Shown: in pieces, positions 1 to 10,040 of the stretch | Layout: every line of letters begins with the position of its first letter | Position numbering within the stretch: the stretch's first letter is position 1 | Made by a program: the position numbers and the translations under genes | Notes under the pieces: model-generated | Seen by the model: only the letters and a program-made list of their open reading frames with translations | What the model was told of the DNA's origin: nothing | Databases searched by the model: none | Origin: Iris pallida | Taxonomy: Eukaryota; Streptophyta; Magnoliopsida; Asparagales; Iridaceae | Assembly: GCA_029216955.1 (NCBI GenBank) | Contig: JANAVB010012074.1 | Coordinates: 1-64,000, forward strand | Length of the DNA: 64,000 nt | Reading direction: 5' to 3'

Positions 1-1440
1 TTGCTGCACTTCTTGCCAGTGAGCCGAGAGTTAGCAATTTTCTTAGGTTTTCTCCTACTTTTGTAATCAGAGTGTAAATTGAGTAAAGGAGCAACTGCCG
101 CTCGATCTCCATCGTCCCATTCCCCAGAATTATTTTTGTACTCGGGGATCCTCAGCGCAGGATCTCTCAGGCGTACTCGATTTGTGGTGCCTTGCACCAA
201 TAAGAAAAGATAACGTTTCTTCTTCTTTTTTGTGTGTGTCCACAACTTGCACGATCGCTATTCCTCGAATTAGAGTGCCCTCGAGTTATCGCAAATTGAT
301 CTTTGATATGCCTCAATACCATCGAAGATATGCGTAACATGACGATCTTCCTTTGTAATAAATTTTGAGTCGTACGAATAATGCTATCGTCCGACTGGAT
401 AATCTCTTCGATATTCAAATTTAAGTTCAATCATTATCCCTCGAATCATTTACAAGATCAATTCGTTCAAATTCGAAATTGCATATATTCATCTGTTTAT
501 CTTAAGTCACCGACCAACGTATTTTCTCAATTCGCATCATTCCTTGCTAACTCAAATTATCGAGCAACATTTATCCCAATCCTTAGAGTCCTTTACAATT
601 ATATTCGAATCATTTCTATGCATGCTATCATCCAATCCTGTTAAATTTTTGTATACGATTCTTATCGATTTTTTCGATCGTCGTCCATTCGCACACCTTA
701 ACTTTTCTTCGATTCAGTTTCACCTACTCAATCATTTTTGCGTTTCATACTCTCGTAATCCTCAATCCCTTGTACGTTCCGTGTGCATCAATTTTTATGT
801 TATTCGAATCAATTCGTCAAATCTCAAGACTATAACTTATTCAACAATACTCAGTCTACGGCTTTGCATACACGCGATGCTTGCTAATAGACTCATCGAA
901 ACATCGTATCCTCAATCGATTAAGCGACATCCCTGAGGCTATCGCATACATCACTCCGGGATGAAGTCATTTAACAAATCCTTAAAACTATCATTCGAAT
1001 CAAAATTGACTTCTTCAAATTTTTCGTTCGAACCATTCTTCGAATTTCAAGCACGCTCATCTATATCGCATCGACGATAACATCGTTGCTGGATAGCACC
1101 CCTATCGATAGTCATCTCATCTTACTCAATTAAGGTCAACTCAGTCTTGCTCGACAAATTTTCAATTCTACATTCGACTTCTCTAAGGTCGACGCAACTT
1201 TGGTGTACATGCCCAGCCCGACTTAGCCAACCGTGCTTATATGAACTATCTTTTTATTTTTTGTCAAAAACTGTTCTCCTATGATTTGAAAATTACTTAG
1301 ACTTATTGTATGGACATCCCGTGGGACATTTGAGAAAGAGCGCACCGACGATATCAACTTGCAGAAGTAACAGAGTTTGCGGAAACAACAAAGTTAAAGA
1401 ATTCAATCGATAGTCCAAGGACGTAAAGCCATGCTCTGAT
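1..1440. other. Repeat-derived AT-rich sequence, no gene
   Basis: I see no coding signature. Open frames of up to 130 codons occur on both strands but have low-complexity, unrecognisable translations. The stretch is unusually rich in TTCGAA/TTCGAAT and ATCGAT words, especially at 380-1,100, as expected of an old repeat family. There are no terminal repeats or target duplication by which to bound an element. Confidence 0.4.
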
Positions 1441-1458
1441 ATCATTACTTCACATCCC

Positions 1459-1474
1459 GCTCCCGTAGGAGCGA
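1459..1474. repeat. Perfect hairpin in a GC-rich block
   Basis: CGCTCC-CGTA-GGAGCG is a perfect 6-bp stem with a 4-base loop. It lies in a GC-rich island (about 1,440-1,580) within AT-rich DNA. The island looks like part of a retrotransposon LTR or leader, but I cannot name the family. Confidence 0.4.
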
Positions 1475-1896
1475 TCGTCCTCGCTAAGGCGCGATGCCGC
1501 ACGAGCCTAGATTGCGCTCGTGCAAGGCGGGTTCCATAACGGCCGATTACAGCGGCTACGACGGGGTCGTCGCACAGAAGTCCCATGCAGAGACATTGAA
1601 TATGCCTGCAGAAATTAGAACAAAACACAAGTCATTCAAAAGACGCATTTTAATGATATTGAAACAAGGATTACAATGGGACGCAATGCGAAGATTACAA
1701 TCACTCAAGCTCACTCTTCTCATATTGTGTCACTCAGCTCTCTCTCATCTCTCAATACATGTCTTGAACCAGCGAATGCTTTCGAAAGCGATGTCCATAC
1801 ATTATGTCCCGTATAAGTCCTTATGGAAGCATGAAAAAGAGGAATATTGCTTTTAATCCTACATCGAAAAGGAGAAAAAGAGAGGTCTCATTCCAC

Positions 1897-1908
1897 TCTA
1901 TATATAGA
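1897..1908 (+). promoter_or_regulatory. Palindromic TATA box
   Basis: TCTATATATAGA is a palindromic TATA element about 55 bp before an ATG at 1,962, with a poly-A-rich leader between. It resembles the core promoters of the retrotransposon LTRs and of the antisense gene in this window. Being palindromic, it does not itself fix the direction. Confidence 0.45.
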
Positions 1909-1961
1909 GCCCCTTTGCCTCCTTTAAAAAGGGCAACAAAAAAAAAAGAAAAAAAAAGAAA

Positions 1962-2138
1962 ATGGAGCCCGTTCGAGCCACAAAAAGTTGCAACTCTGTC
2001 TCTTCTTCTTCGGGATCGGCTGCAAGTTCTTCACTTGCCATCTTGGCAAGGAAAAGTTGGGCTACTACAAAGAAATCCAAGGCAATACGAGCTATACGCC
2101 TTCTCTCGCTGTCATGGCGAGGCAGAATTGGACTCTGA
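1962..2138 (+). CDS. Short Ser/Lys-rich ORF downstream of a TATA box
   Basis: This 58-codon ORF starts at the first ATG after the TATA box at 1,897-1,908. The N-terminal part is serine-rich and the rest is basic (several Lys/Arg), without a recognisable domain. Its setting, a TATA, a short leader, then a short basic/serine-rich reading frame, resembles exon 1 of the antisense retrotransposon gene at 9,657-9,765. That suggests a leftover first exon of a related element in opposite orientation. There is no sequence match to support this, so it may be chance. Confidence 0.2.
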   Translation: MEPVRATKSCNSVSSSSGSAASSSLAILARKSWATTKKSKAIRAIRLLSLSWRGRIGL

Positions 2139-2702
2139 GTACTATGTACCTTTGCGGGCTAGTGCAAATAAGTCCAAGGCAGCACAGGCCATGCGCCTCA
2201 AATGTGCTACGCCGACAACAAACTAGAAGCATGCTTTTAAATCATGCGTGTTGCTGATGGTAAGCTTTACAGAGTCGACTCGGGCGCATCTGTGCTAGAA
2301 ACGAGTCAACTTTCAAAGTCCCTGTCCAGCTTGGGCGCATCTACTGCGTATTGAACCAAGTCTGGCGGGGAAACTGCGATGTTGAGTCCATGCGCCCACC
2401 TGGGTGATGCGTATAAAGTGGATTCAAGTTGCAATATGTGTTGCTCTCCTACTTATGATCTGGGTACATTTTATACGTTGGAACTGGATCAAGGAGCTGC
2501 AGCATTCACATAACCACCCCAGTACTTGGCCTTGCCATGCGCCTGATGGGGGTATAAATGTGAAACTCTCACCTTATGATTTACGCAATGTGATCCCTCA
2601 CAAACGTAGATCGGAAGAGACGACGACCATGCACGACTCGTCCCTCATGGGACATACATGTGCTACGATCGCCATCAACTGCTGTTATCACGAAATAGTG
2701 GC
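2139..2702. other. GCGC-rich repeat interrupted by the element at 2,703-10,947
   Basis: No gene is supported; a 102-codon frame at 2,404-2,712 has no family features. The stretch is scattered with ATGCGCC/GGCGCATC words. The same composition resumes beyond 10,948, so the two halves were probably one older Tat-type LTR or flanking region before the younger element inserted and duplicated CCTAC. Confidence 0.45.
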
Positions 2703-2707
2703 CCTAC

Positions 2708-3610
2708 TGTAGAGCCTAAAAATCAAGTTGTATCCATCAAATAGGCAGAGAAATCTAAATTGTGCACCCTTCAAATGAACTGTGCTGAAGACAGACTGCG
2801 CTACAAATCAAACACGCAAAGATGAACTGCGCTAACGTCCGAACGCGCTACGCTAACGTGGCAACGCCATCATTACATGACAGGAAGATCAAATCTTCTG
2901 ACAGACTGACAGCCCAAAAAGCGAGGAGTCCGTTCATTTCTTGTGCAGCACAGCACTCGAGAACAGCTGTACAGTCCAGCGCAGTTGGCCAGTCCAATAT
3001 TAGCGCAGTCTTCCAGTCCAATCTTAGCGCAGTTTGACCAAGTCCGAATCCCAGCATTATCCAATGAATAGAAGGGAGTGCAGTCTGAGCTAGCGCTATT
3101 CAAGTGGCACGATCCATCAAACTTGTTGAAGATAACTGACATTTATTACGTGGCTTAGATGCCATCAATTGCTCGCCACGTGGCAACCGCCTATACACGA
3201 CCAAGCACATTTTAATTAAACAATGCCATACGTCGGAATACGGTTAGCCCACGATCGAGCAACTGCCCAATGGCCAGCGCGGTTTGCAGTCTGCGCAGTC
3301 TGTCTACATCACAATCTATTGTGCGCAATCCAGAATAACTACAAAATAGTTATTTCTAGAACTCTATAAATAGAGTTTCAAGTTCTTCATTATAGGGGGA
3401 TCATTATTCAAGATCATCAGAGATCAGGAGTTCTTGTCCAAGTGTTGTTGTATTCTTCAGAGGCTATCGTCTTCAAAGTTCACATCGTCCAAGGGATAAA
3501 GCAATCGTCTTCAGATCGGATTCCTATAGTTGTACTTTTCCAGAATTCATTGTACTCTTGTACTATTCTTTTAAAGTTTGTGAAATAAAAGACTTTTGTT
3601 TTTGCAAACA
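2708..3610 (+). repeat. 5' LTR of the non-autonomous Tat-like element
   Basis: This 903-bp LTR pairs with 10,041-10,942. It contains a TATA box (3,364-3,373) and an AATAAA signal (3,584-3,589) near its end. An imperfect tandem repeat of about 22-25 bp around CCAGTCCAAT..TAGCGCAGT lies at 2,976-3,040; the other LTR has it at about 10,303-10,372. Word GCGCAGT recurs through the upstream part. Confidence 0.93.
3364..3373 (+). promoter_or_regulatory. LTR TATA box
   Basis: CTATAAATAG lies about 240 bp before the LTR end. The same ten bases occur at 10,696-10,705 in the right LTR. Transcription of the sense gag mRNA probably starts about 30 bp downstream, which defines the U3/R border. Confidence 0.75.
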
Positions 3611-3612
3611 AA

Positions 3613-5407
3613 ATGGCGACTCTGCTGAGGACGACTTTCTCCTCCGACGAGGAAATAACAACTCAATGTGACGCTGCGTCTATCGAAAAAATGCAGAAGA
3701 CGCTGGTTGTGAAGGTCAACCAGACTGCCTACGAAGCGATGATCAACTCTGGGACTACTCGGCGCACTGTGACCTCTGCCAAGAGCAAGGTCCATTCAGT
3801 GTGGACCCCGAAGTCCTCTGCGCAACCTGTTGTTTCGTTTAACAAGAGGCCGATATCCACTTCTGCTCCTGCGCAATCCATCACCCAAGTGCAAACCAGA
3901 ACTCCTACAGCCCTTGTGCAGCACACTACTCCTCTTGCCACAGCGTAGTCTACAACTTATGCTGTTATGGCAAAACCCAAGACCCCTCTCCCTCTGGCAC
4001 AGTTGGCAGTCTGACCCTCCTGCGCAATCCACCACTCCTTCAACCAGAGCGCAATCTAAGCCCTCTGTAGCCAATGCTTCACTTGCTGCTTCTTCCAAAG
4101 CATAGGTTATATCCCCTGCTGATTCTATGGCCAAGAAGCCATCTGTCAACTCCATCAAAGAGAAAGTTGCTACTTCTTCTGTTCCAACGCAATCCACAGG
4201 GGGTAGTCTTTTGACTATTCTTCCTCCGTCTCAGTACAAACAGAAAGGGCCTTTGGTCTTTTCTCAATCTTCCGAAGTCCAAAATCTGGAAAATAACAGA
4301 GGGAAACGCTTTTTAGCCAACCCTTCACAAAATAAAGGAAAAGGCCCTTTGGTCTTTTCTCAGTCTTTCCCGGTTTTTACCTCGGAAGATCCATCTGAAC
4401 GTGGTTCGGCACTAAACAGTACAAAAATTCTCTCAAACAAGAGTTCTTCTCTCCTTGCTAAAGGGAAGACTGTTGATCAGAGAGGCATCTTGCCTACTCC
4501 AGTAGTACACTTCCGAGATCTCCCAACTTTTCGAATATTCCGATCAAAGCAAGGGAAATTGCTAGTGTCTCAGACGGAGGCCCCTGAGGGTGAATTTGTC
4601 GATCTACGGACTTATTTCAATAGACCAGTTTCTATGAAATGCAAGCAACCAATGCTGAAGGCAAACTTGTATCAGAAGCAGACTTCCAGGAGGAAAAATC
4701 CTGACACTTATGCCAACGAGTTGAGTACTTCTCTGTATACTCACGGGACAAAACATCTGAAGAATCGGAATCATGTTCCGAATGTCATCAAAGAATATAT
4801 CCCTGATCTTCGGGAATACCTCAAGCAGAAGCGGGACAACACCCCAACACCTCCAATCCAACCATTGGAACACATTTGTAATCACCAGGTGGTTATCAAG
4901 TGTTGTTGCCAGACGACAAAATGATCTGTCTTCGATCGTTTAACTTCTGAACCAATGTCAGAAGACGAAGACGAAGTGTTCTATGCTTCCGTAAATATGG
5001 TTTCTCGAGATACTGGGGGTAGGAAGTGTTCAAAGCACGGCAAACCCCGTAAGCCCAGTCAACGATATTTGGATTTACTCCATGAATCCTTAGAAGGAGT
5101 ATTCCGACACACCCGATCTCAAAATCGACACACAGTCGGCCGTAGAAATCTTCTACAAGATCCCTCTGGTCATCTCTCTATTTCTCACTCAGGGGATGAT
5201 TCTTTCTCTGATTATGACGCATATAGCGAAAGCTCAGAGCAGGCAGTGTCTTCTACTGTACCCAGAGAAGTGTCAGCCTATGTTGTTACTGAAGATCCAG
5301 ACGCTTCTAGTTCGGCAAGTCAAGAGCAACGAATCGCTGTACTGAAAGATAAGTTGAAGACCATGGCTGAAATGATCGCAAGTATGCATACTGTTATCAT
5401 AGCCTAA
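3613..5407 (+). pseudogene. N-terminal gag leader region, interrupted
   Basis: Three successive frames (3,613-3,948, 4,127-4,924 and 4,955-5,407) fill the space between the PBS and gag. The first starts on the ATG that overlaps the PBS and shares its opening pattern with the leader of the next Tat element (TLL..xFSS.E....Q). The second carries two copies of the peptide GPLVFSQS about 36 residues apart. The third is acidic and serine-rich and ends in a Leu-rich, possibly coiled segment. Stops and shifts separate the three, so the region looks decayed. It is probably the variable N-terminal extension of a Tat Gag; no domain is recognised. Confidence 0.5.
3614..3631 (+). promoter_or_regulatory. 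Primer binding site
   Basis: TGGCGACTCTGCTGAGGA begins three bases after the LTR. It matches the site after the LTR at 12,807 (12,811-12,829) except at a few positions. A PBS of this type is known for Tat/Ogre-like elements; I believe it pairs with the 3' end of a tRNA-Arg, but I could not check a tRNA set. The preceding A makes its TGG into an ATG that opens the leader frame. Confidence 0.75.
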
Positions 5408-5543
5408 CATACAGTATCACCAACTGCACCTACTGTCAATCCTGAGATTATAGCATCATCAGTACCTGTTAATACAGGTCTGGGGGTACCGTCTCCTCCT
5501 GTAGCCTCAATACCTATTCAAGTTACACCCAGTCATTCAGGGG

Positions 5544-7124
5544 GTGGGGGGTAGTGCTTACCTTGCTGTTCCTCCCCCTAACCTGGTAAGCCAGCCTATT
5601 ACTTCTCCATCCTCAGGAGATGCCAATGAGGCTATAAAACTACTACGTAATCAGTTCGAGGCCTTCAAAGAGAAAGATGGTCTACAGAGGTTGGGGATCA
5701 AACAACCTTATCCAGTGGAGTGGAAAGAAGTCCCATTCCCTCCAAAGTACAAGATTCCTACAATCACGCTGTTTGACGGCAGCACTTCTCCGAGTCAGTT
5801 CATTAACCATTTCGAGGTAATGACTGTCCAACTCCAGCCAAGTGATGCTCTTCTGACCAGAGTCTTTGTCGTTTGTTTAGCTGGTACAGTATATGATTGA
5901 TACCGTAGCCTGCCTGACGGTTCTATCACTTCCTTTGCCGGACTCAAGCAGATGTTCCTGGAACGATTCTACGAGGGTTTCAATGATATGACTATATTTG
6001 CCCTCAACAAGATCAAGCAGAGGCATAATGAAACTACTGAGAGTTTTATTGAACGATTCCCTCGAAAAGCACTTAAAATGCCGCCTGGAACCCCATCTAT
6101 TGTAACGATAGACACTTGTAAGTCAAACTTATTGCCTGTCATTAGCATGTGGACGAGGTCAACACAGTTCCAGGACTGGCCGTCTTTCATCGTTAATGCT
6201 AAAGCAGCCGAAGTTAGCACTGAGAAGTTCAAACAGTTGGGGGTACATATGTCTAACCCTGATCGAGATGAGTCTTCTCCATCTGGTAGCGGTAATCGCC
6301 AAAATAACCGCAAGGGCAAAGAAACCTTGAACATCAACCTCAAAAGCAAGGAATCTTTAGCCGTTAACGTGGCTCAACCCACGTCTATCTCTACTCCTTC
6401 TGCACCTCCACCAAAGGAACCTCGCCCAAAAGTAGAGTATTCCTTTGATGAAAATGATACCGCGATCATCTTCGACTGTTTGCTTAAAAGCAATAAATTG
6501 CAACTTCCTAATCCGAAGAAGCCTGATGAAGTCGGTAAGACTGACCACCCTAAGTATTGTGTTTATCACAGGTTCATAGGACATCCTACTCGGGCATGTT
6601 ATGTGCTCAAAGGCAAGATTCAAGAGTTGGTCAACGTCGGTGTCATCACTCTCCAACAGGATGAAAAGACTGTTACAGCCAATATGATTTCTTTACAGTT
6701 CGGCGACTTTCCGCCACAAGTGGTGCAGAGCGGCATCATCCCCATTCCCAGGGCCACTCTGGAGATTGAAAATCTTCCTCCTCCACGAAGTGATGGTCTT
6801 GTCCCCTTATCCCTTGATAATGGCGAGATCATGTGGATTCATCCTGATCTTATTTCAGATTTCGAAGTCCCTTCTTCCTCTAAGAAAAAAGAGCGCTCTA
6901 AAGGCAAGACAAAGAGTTGCAATATGGTATCTTTTGACCCCATAGTTGAAGAAGAGATCCTATTGGGCACCAGGTCAGGGATTACCTATCTACGGAAGCA
7001 TCCCGAAACTCAGAAAAATCCTACTTCGTCTTCCGAGGCTGTTCCAGTACAGCCTGTCTCTATAGAGGGTATCCCTTCTACATCATTACCGGTTTGGAAC
7101 CAACTCTTCCTAAACCGACAGTAG
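5544..7124 (+). pseudogene. gag: Gag (Retrotrans_gag type) of the non-autonomous element
   Basis: One reading frame is broken by a TGA at 5,898-5,900, where the alignment expects Trp (TGG to TGA). Before and after it lies a capsid-type Retrotrans_gag domain: FDGSTSP, FLERFYEGF, then ESFIERFPRKALKMPPG. A zinc-knuckle-like motif follows near 6,557-6,600: C-x2-H-x4-H-x4-C, with His in place of the usual second Cys (CVYHRFIGHPTRAC). The same layout occurs in the Gag at 13,625-15,238. Gag packages the RNA into cytoplasmic particles. Frame is lost near 7,090, just before the protease. Degenerate, but the order of domains is intact. Confidence 0.8.
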
Positions 7125-7897
7125 CCGACAAAGGCAAACAACAAGTCCGCTTCGACAAAGTTTTGAAGAAGTCATCCCCTTTTGGACTTGAGACGCCATA
7201 TAACTTTGACATATTGGCTCAACTGGCCAACACACCAGCCAGGCTATCCATTTTCGAGCTCTTACGCCTCTCTAAAAAGACTCGAGAAACATTGAGTGAG
7301 GCTTTGATGTAGGCAGACACTTGCCTAACTTTTCTCAAGAAACCTGATTCAGAACCTGTCTCTTGTTTCCACTGTCACAGTGTGCTGGAATTAATTCCAA
7401 ACATCACCTTCACACAAGATGACATGTTGATGGGAGACAATCGACATGACCGTCCTCTCTACTTTACAGGATATGTAGACACCATAAAGGTCGATCGTAT
7501 TCTGATAGATCCAAGGTCAGCACTCAGCATCATGCCTAAGACGATGTTGGATGCTCTGAAGATTCCAGTGCATAGCCTCTCTGGCACTATCAGCACTATC
7601 CTAGGATTCAACCAGGGAAGAAGTAAACCTTTAGACAAGATACGCTTAAAGCTCCAAATTGGCAATCTTCGCACGAAGGTGACCTTCTATATTATAGACA
7701 ACCATGGTTGTTCCTATAATGCTCTTTTAGGGAGACCATTCCTTCATGAACACAACATTGTTCCTTCTACTCTCCATCAATGTTTCAAATACGTTGATGA
7801 CAAAGGAGAAGTCCAAAAAAAGTTGCAGATCTATACCCGTTTAAAGACGTTGAAGCATATTGCAACGACGCTCGCATGTACAAAGAAGAGTTTATGA
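7091..7897 (+). pseudogene. Retropepsin-like aspartic protease domain
   Basis: The frame changes from gag near 7,090; a stop at 7,310-7,312 lies before the protease core (7,382-7,897). The active-site Asp codon is at 7,508-7,510 in IDPRSALS. Family members have Gly two residues after the Asp, here changed to Arg (7,514-7,516), so activity is doubtful. Later landmarks are GFNQGRSKPL, KVTFYIID and LLGRPFLHEH, typical of plant Ty3/gypsy proteases. The frame ends at 7,897, only 8 bases from the end of the antisense gene that converges on it. No RT follows. Confidence 0.75.
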
Positions 7898-9220
7898 AGG
7901 TAGTTTTAGCCATGGACGGTAAGGAAGAACAAGAAGCAGTGCCCAATGACACTCTCATCATACCTGTCAAAGGGCCTGTAACCCATCCTCATAAAACTCT
8001 CAACGATGTCTCGTTCCTTGAAATGAGGATACTGAAGATCATCCTCAATCTTGATATCCATCTCGTTGTGCGTCTCTATCAACTCTATCACCTCGCTATT
8101 GCTAAGCGGTTTGAAGAAGTTGGGATTACATTTTTCATGTTCTTTGGTCTTCTTCTCGATAATATGGTTAAGGAAAAGATATGGCAACCATTTGGTCGAA
8201 TAGCACGTGCCGGCCGTGCCACTCTTGTAGTATAGAGAGCAAATCTTGTAGTGGCAGAGTAGATCTTCAAAAACATCTACCATACGGGCATTCTCCTGGC
8301 GCAATCTGTCCAACTCATCATTTGTTGGGACAAACTCTTCATAAGGGATATCCCCCATCGGTAGATTCGAGATATACTTCATCTCATGCAAGGCTAATCC
8401 AATTTCCCCACGTGGCGTCATGAAAGTCCCAGTCCTATAATTGTATCTCTCCGCCAACGCAAGAAATAGATGTGGATTAGGGGAGAAGCCATAGACTGTG
8501 GCATATACTGCCTGATACAGGTCAATCTCTTTAAGCTGATCTTCAAATTGGACTAATATCCAATTGGCTATACAGATCCATCTCTTATTGTCCGGGTTCA
8601 CAAGATCTGTCAACCGCAGATCTTGGTCTGGATACCTCCCTTCCACCTTTGCAAACTCATTTCCGAATATTGGAGTTCTTACAGGTAGGAGCAGAAAAGA
8701 ATCTTCCGGCGGGATACAATCGGGTTTTAGTCCTCTGAGTAGAGAGCTATATCGCTCCGAAGAACTGTAGAATATATCTTTATGATCTGGCCCCTTCTTA
8801 ACATAGATATTACCCACTCGGGCCTGCTGCAACGGAGTTATGTCCCATTCCATTCTTCTGGGATAGCTTGCAAAAGCATATCTAGACAGAGATAGACATC
8901 TGAAAATCTCTGACAGAAGTATCGTCTTTCGCCCCTTTGAAAAATTTTCTGCTCCATGCGAGGCCTTGGCTGAGAATTCTTGTCAAAAGCTTCACCAAAC
9001 AAGAACAGAGGTTTCTTATGGGTGACAGTGTCAGCAGTTTGAAGAGGCTGCCCGTTCATTAGACACAATAAAGTATTATTATCCTGTGCAATTAGGACAA
9101 CCTGCCGAGCTGACGGTAAAGCATATTGAGGAAAAGAGACATGAGAGCGATCTCCTTTGAATGCTGATTCAGACAGAGATCCTGCAAGGACCTCATAGTT
9201 GGGATCTTCTTTGAGGTTAA

Positions 9221-9656
9221 CTGCATCAAATAAAGAGACAAAGATCAGTATGTGCAAAAGAAATCAAAATTTTTTCATAAATTCATCAAATTGTGCTATG
9301 TGAAATAAAGTATCAGATTGCACCAGTACAACCAATGTGCGCAAGACATCAGATTGTGCCAACCTACTTGCGCAAGACATCAGTTTGCGCTAGCAACCAA
9401 CATGCGCAAAATATCAGATTGCGCATCAATGCGCAAATCGATGGATTGTGCTGATCATTTTGTCAGCTCTTTCCAACCGATTGCGCAAAGATACAGTTTT
9501 CATAAAAATAAAAACTGTTGAACATGTAGTCGAAACCCTAAACAGGGTGGCGCAAGTGGTTGAGAATACCAACAATCTCTAAAAAGAGAGAGGCATGAAG
9601 GGTTAAAAACATCAAAAAAACCCTAAAAAGGGTTTCGATTATGGTTCATCATTCAC
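9221..9656 (-). other. Predicted intron of the antisense gene
   Basis: Starts GTGAAT at 9,656 and ends TTATTTGATGCAG at 9,221, with a pyrimidine-rich stretch before the AG. Length 436 bp. It holds a short tandem repeat array (9,308-9,440) and stops in every forward frame, consistent with a non-coding intron rather than a missed exon. Confidence 0.65.
9308..9440. repeat. 31-34 bp minisatellite in the antisense intron
   Basis: Units of the form TGCGCAAGACATCAGATTGTG start at 9,338, 9,369 and 9,403, with a partial unit at about 9,310; spacing is 31 and 34 bp. The core contains the palindrome TTGCGCAA in one unit. No other copy of this unit was seen in the window, though GCGC-rich words are common in the element's LTRs. 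Confidence 0.7.
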
Positions 9657-9765
9657 CTTGAAGAGCTGGATGGCCTGTCTCGTGACGAGATACTCGTGGT
9701 GCAACACGAGTCGAAGGTTCGGCGGGGGCCTTTTCTTTTTCAGTGGTCGATCTCTTGGGCGCCAT
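9657..9765 (-). CDS. Exon 1 of the antisense gene
   Basis: ATG at 9,765-9,763 opens 36 codons plus one base, starting MAPKRSTTEKEKAPAEPSTR: basic, Pro/Ser/Thr-rich and probably disordered. Translation would stop two codons past the donor (CAAG|GTGAAT) if unspliced. Splicing to the acceptor TTTGATGCAG at 9,221 continues the frame directly into the exon 2 protein. The ATG is about 105 bp downstream of a TATA box. The start rests on that promoter spacing and the phase match. Confidence 0.68.
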
Positions 9766-9869
9766 TAATGTTGACGATGAGAGGAGGAAGAAGAAGTCGG
9801 AGTAGGAGAGGAGTCTCTTACTCTTGAGAAATCGAAAGCAAGTAAAGGTTAAAAGAATAGAAGTTGAAA

Positions 9870-9879
9870 CTATTTATAG
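9870..9879 (-). promoter_or_regulatory. TATA box of the antisense gene
   Basis: On the minus strand this reads CTATAAATAG, identical to the TATA box of the sense LTR. It lies about 105 bp upstream of the exon 1 ATG, leaving room for initiation near 9,840 and a leader of about 75 bases. The position between the gene and the right LTR implies a dedicated promoter rather than read-through from the LTR. Confidence 0.65.
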
Positions 9880-10030
9880 TTTTCTCACAGAAGCGTAACA
9901 GTCGTCTCCGATTCCGCCACGAAAGTCGGAGCTAATTCCTCCAAATACGCAATCAGAGCGCAACTTGATTTTAAATTCGAAATTCAAAGTATTTTAAAAC
10001 TTTGAATATTTTCAAATTTTGAAAACTTTG

Positions 10031-10040
10031 AAGGGGGTCT
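10031..10040 (+). promoter_or_regulatory. Polypurine tract
   Basis: AAGGGGGTCT directly precedes the TG that starts the right LTR. It is the expected primer for plus-strand DNA synthesis and fixes the LTR border. Confidence 0.8.

Larger units (their letters stand above)
7906..9765 (-). pseudogene. Antisense spliced gene, plant-mobile-domain-like protein
   Basis: The gene lies on the strand opposite to gag/protease. Exon 1 is 9,765-9,657, the intron 9,656-9,221 (436 bp, GT-AG) and exon 2 9,220-7,906. Codon phase matches across the splice: one base plus two. A TATA box lies at 9,870-9,879. The predicted protein would be roughly 460-480 residues. The middle contains YRTGTFMTPRGEIGLALHEM followed by ISNLPMGDIP, which follows the plant mobile domain (PMD, aminotransferase-like) pattern TxTFxxPxGE...L.D...L.GLP. 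A 5-bp tandem duplication at 8,845-8,854 shifts the frame in exon 2; otherwise it is open to the stop at 7,906. Antisense extra ORFs are known in Tat/Grande/Ogre elements. The PMD assignment is my motif reading; any function is unknown. Confidence 0.72.

Noticed and set aside
2404..2712. 102-codon frame with a hydrophobic start
   Set aside because: It looks like a signal anchor, but the frame runs into the inserted LTR at 2,708 and shows no conserved domain.
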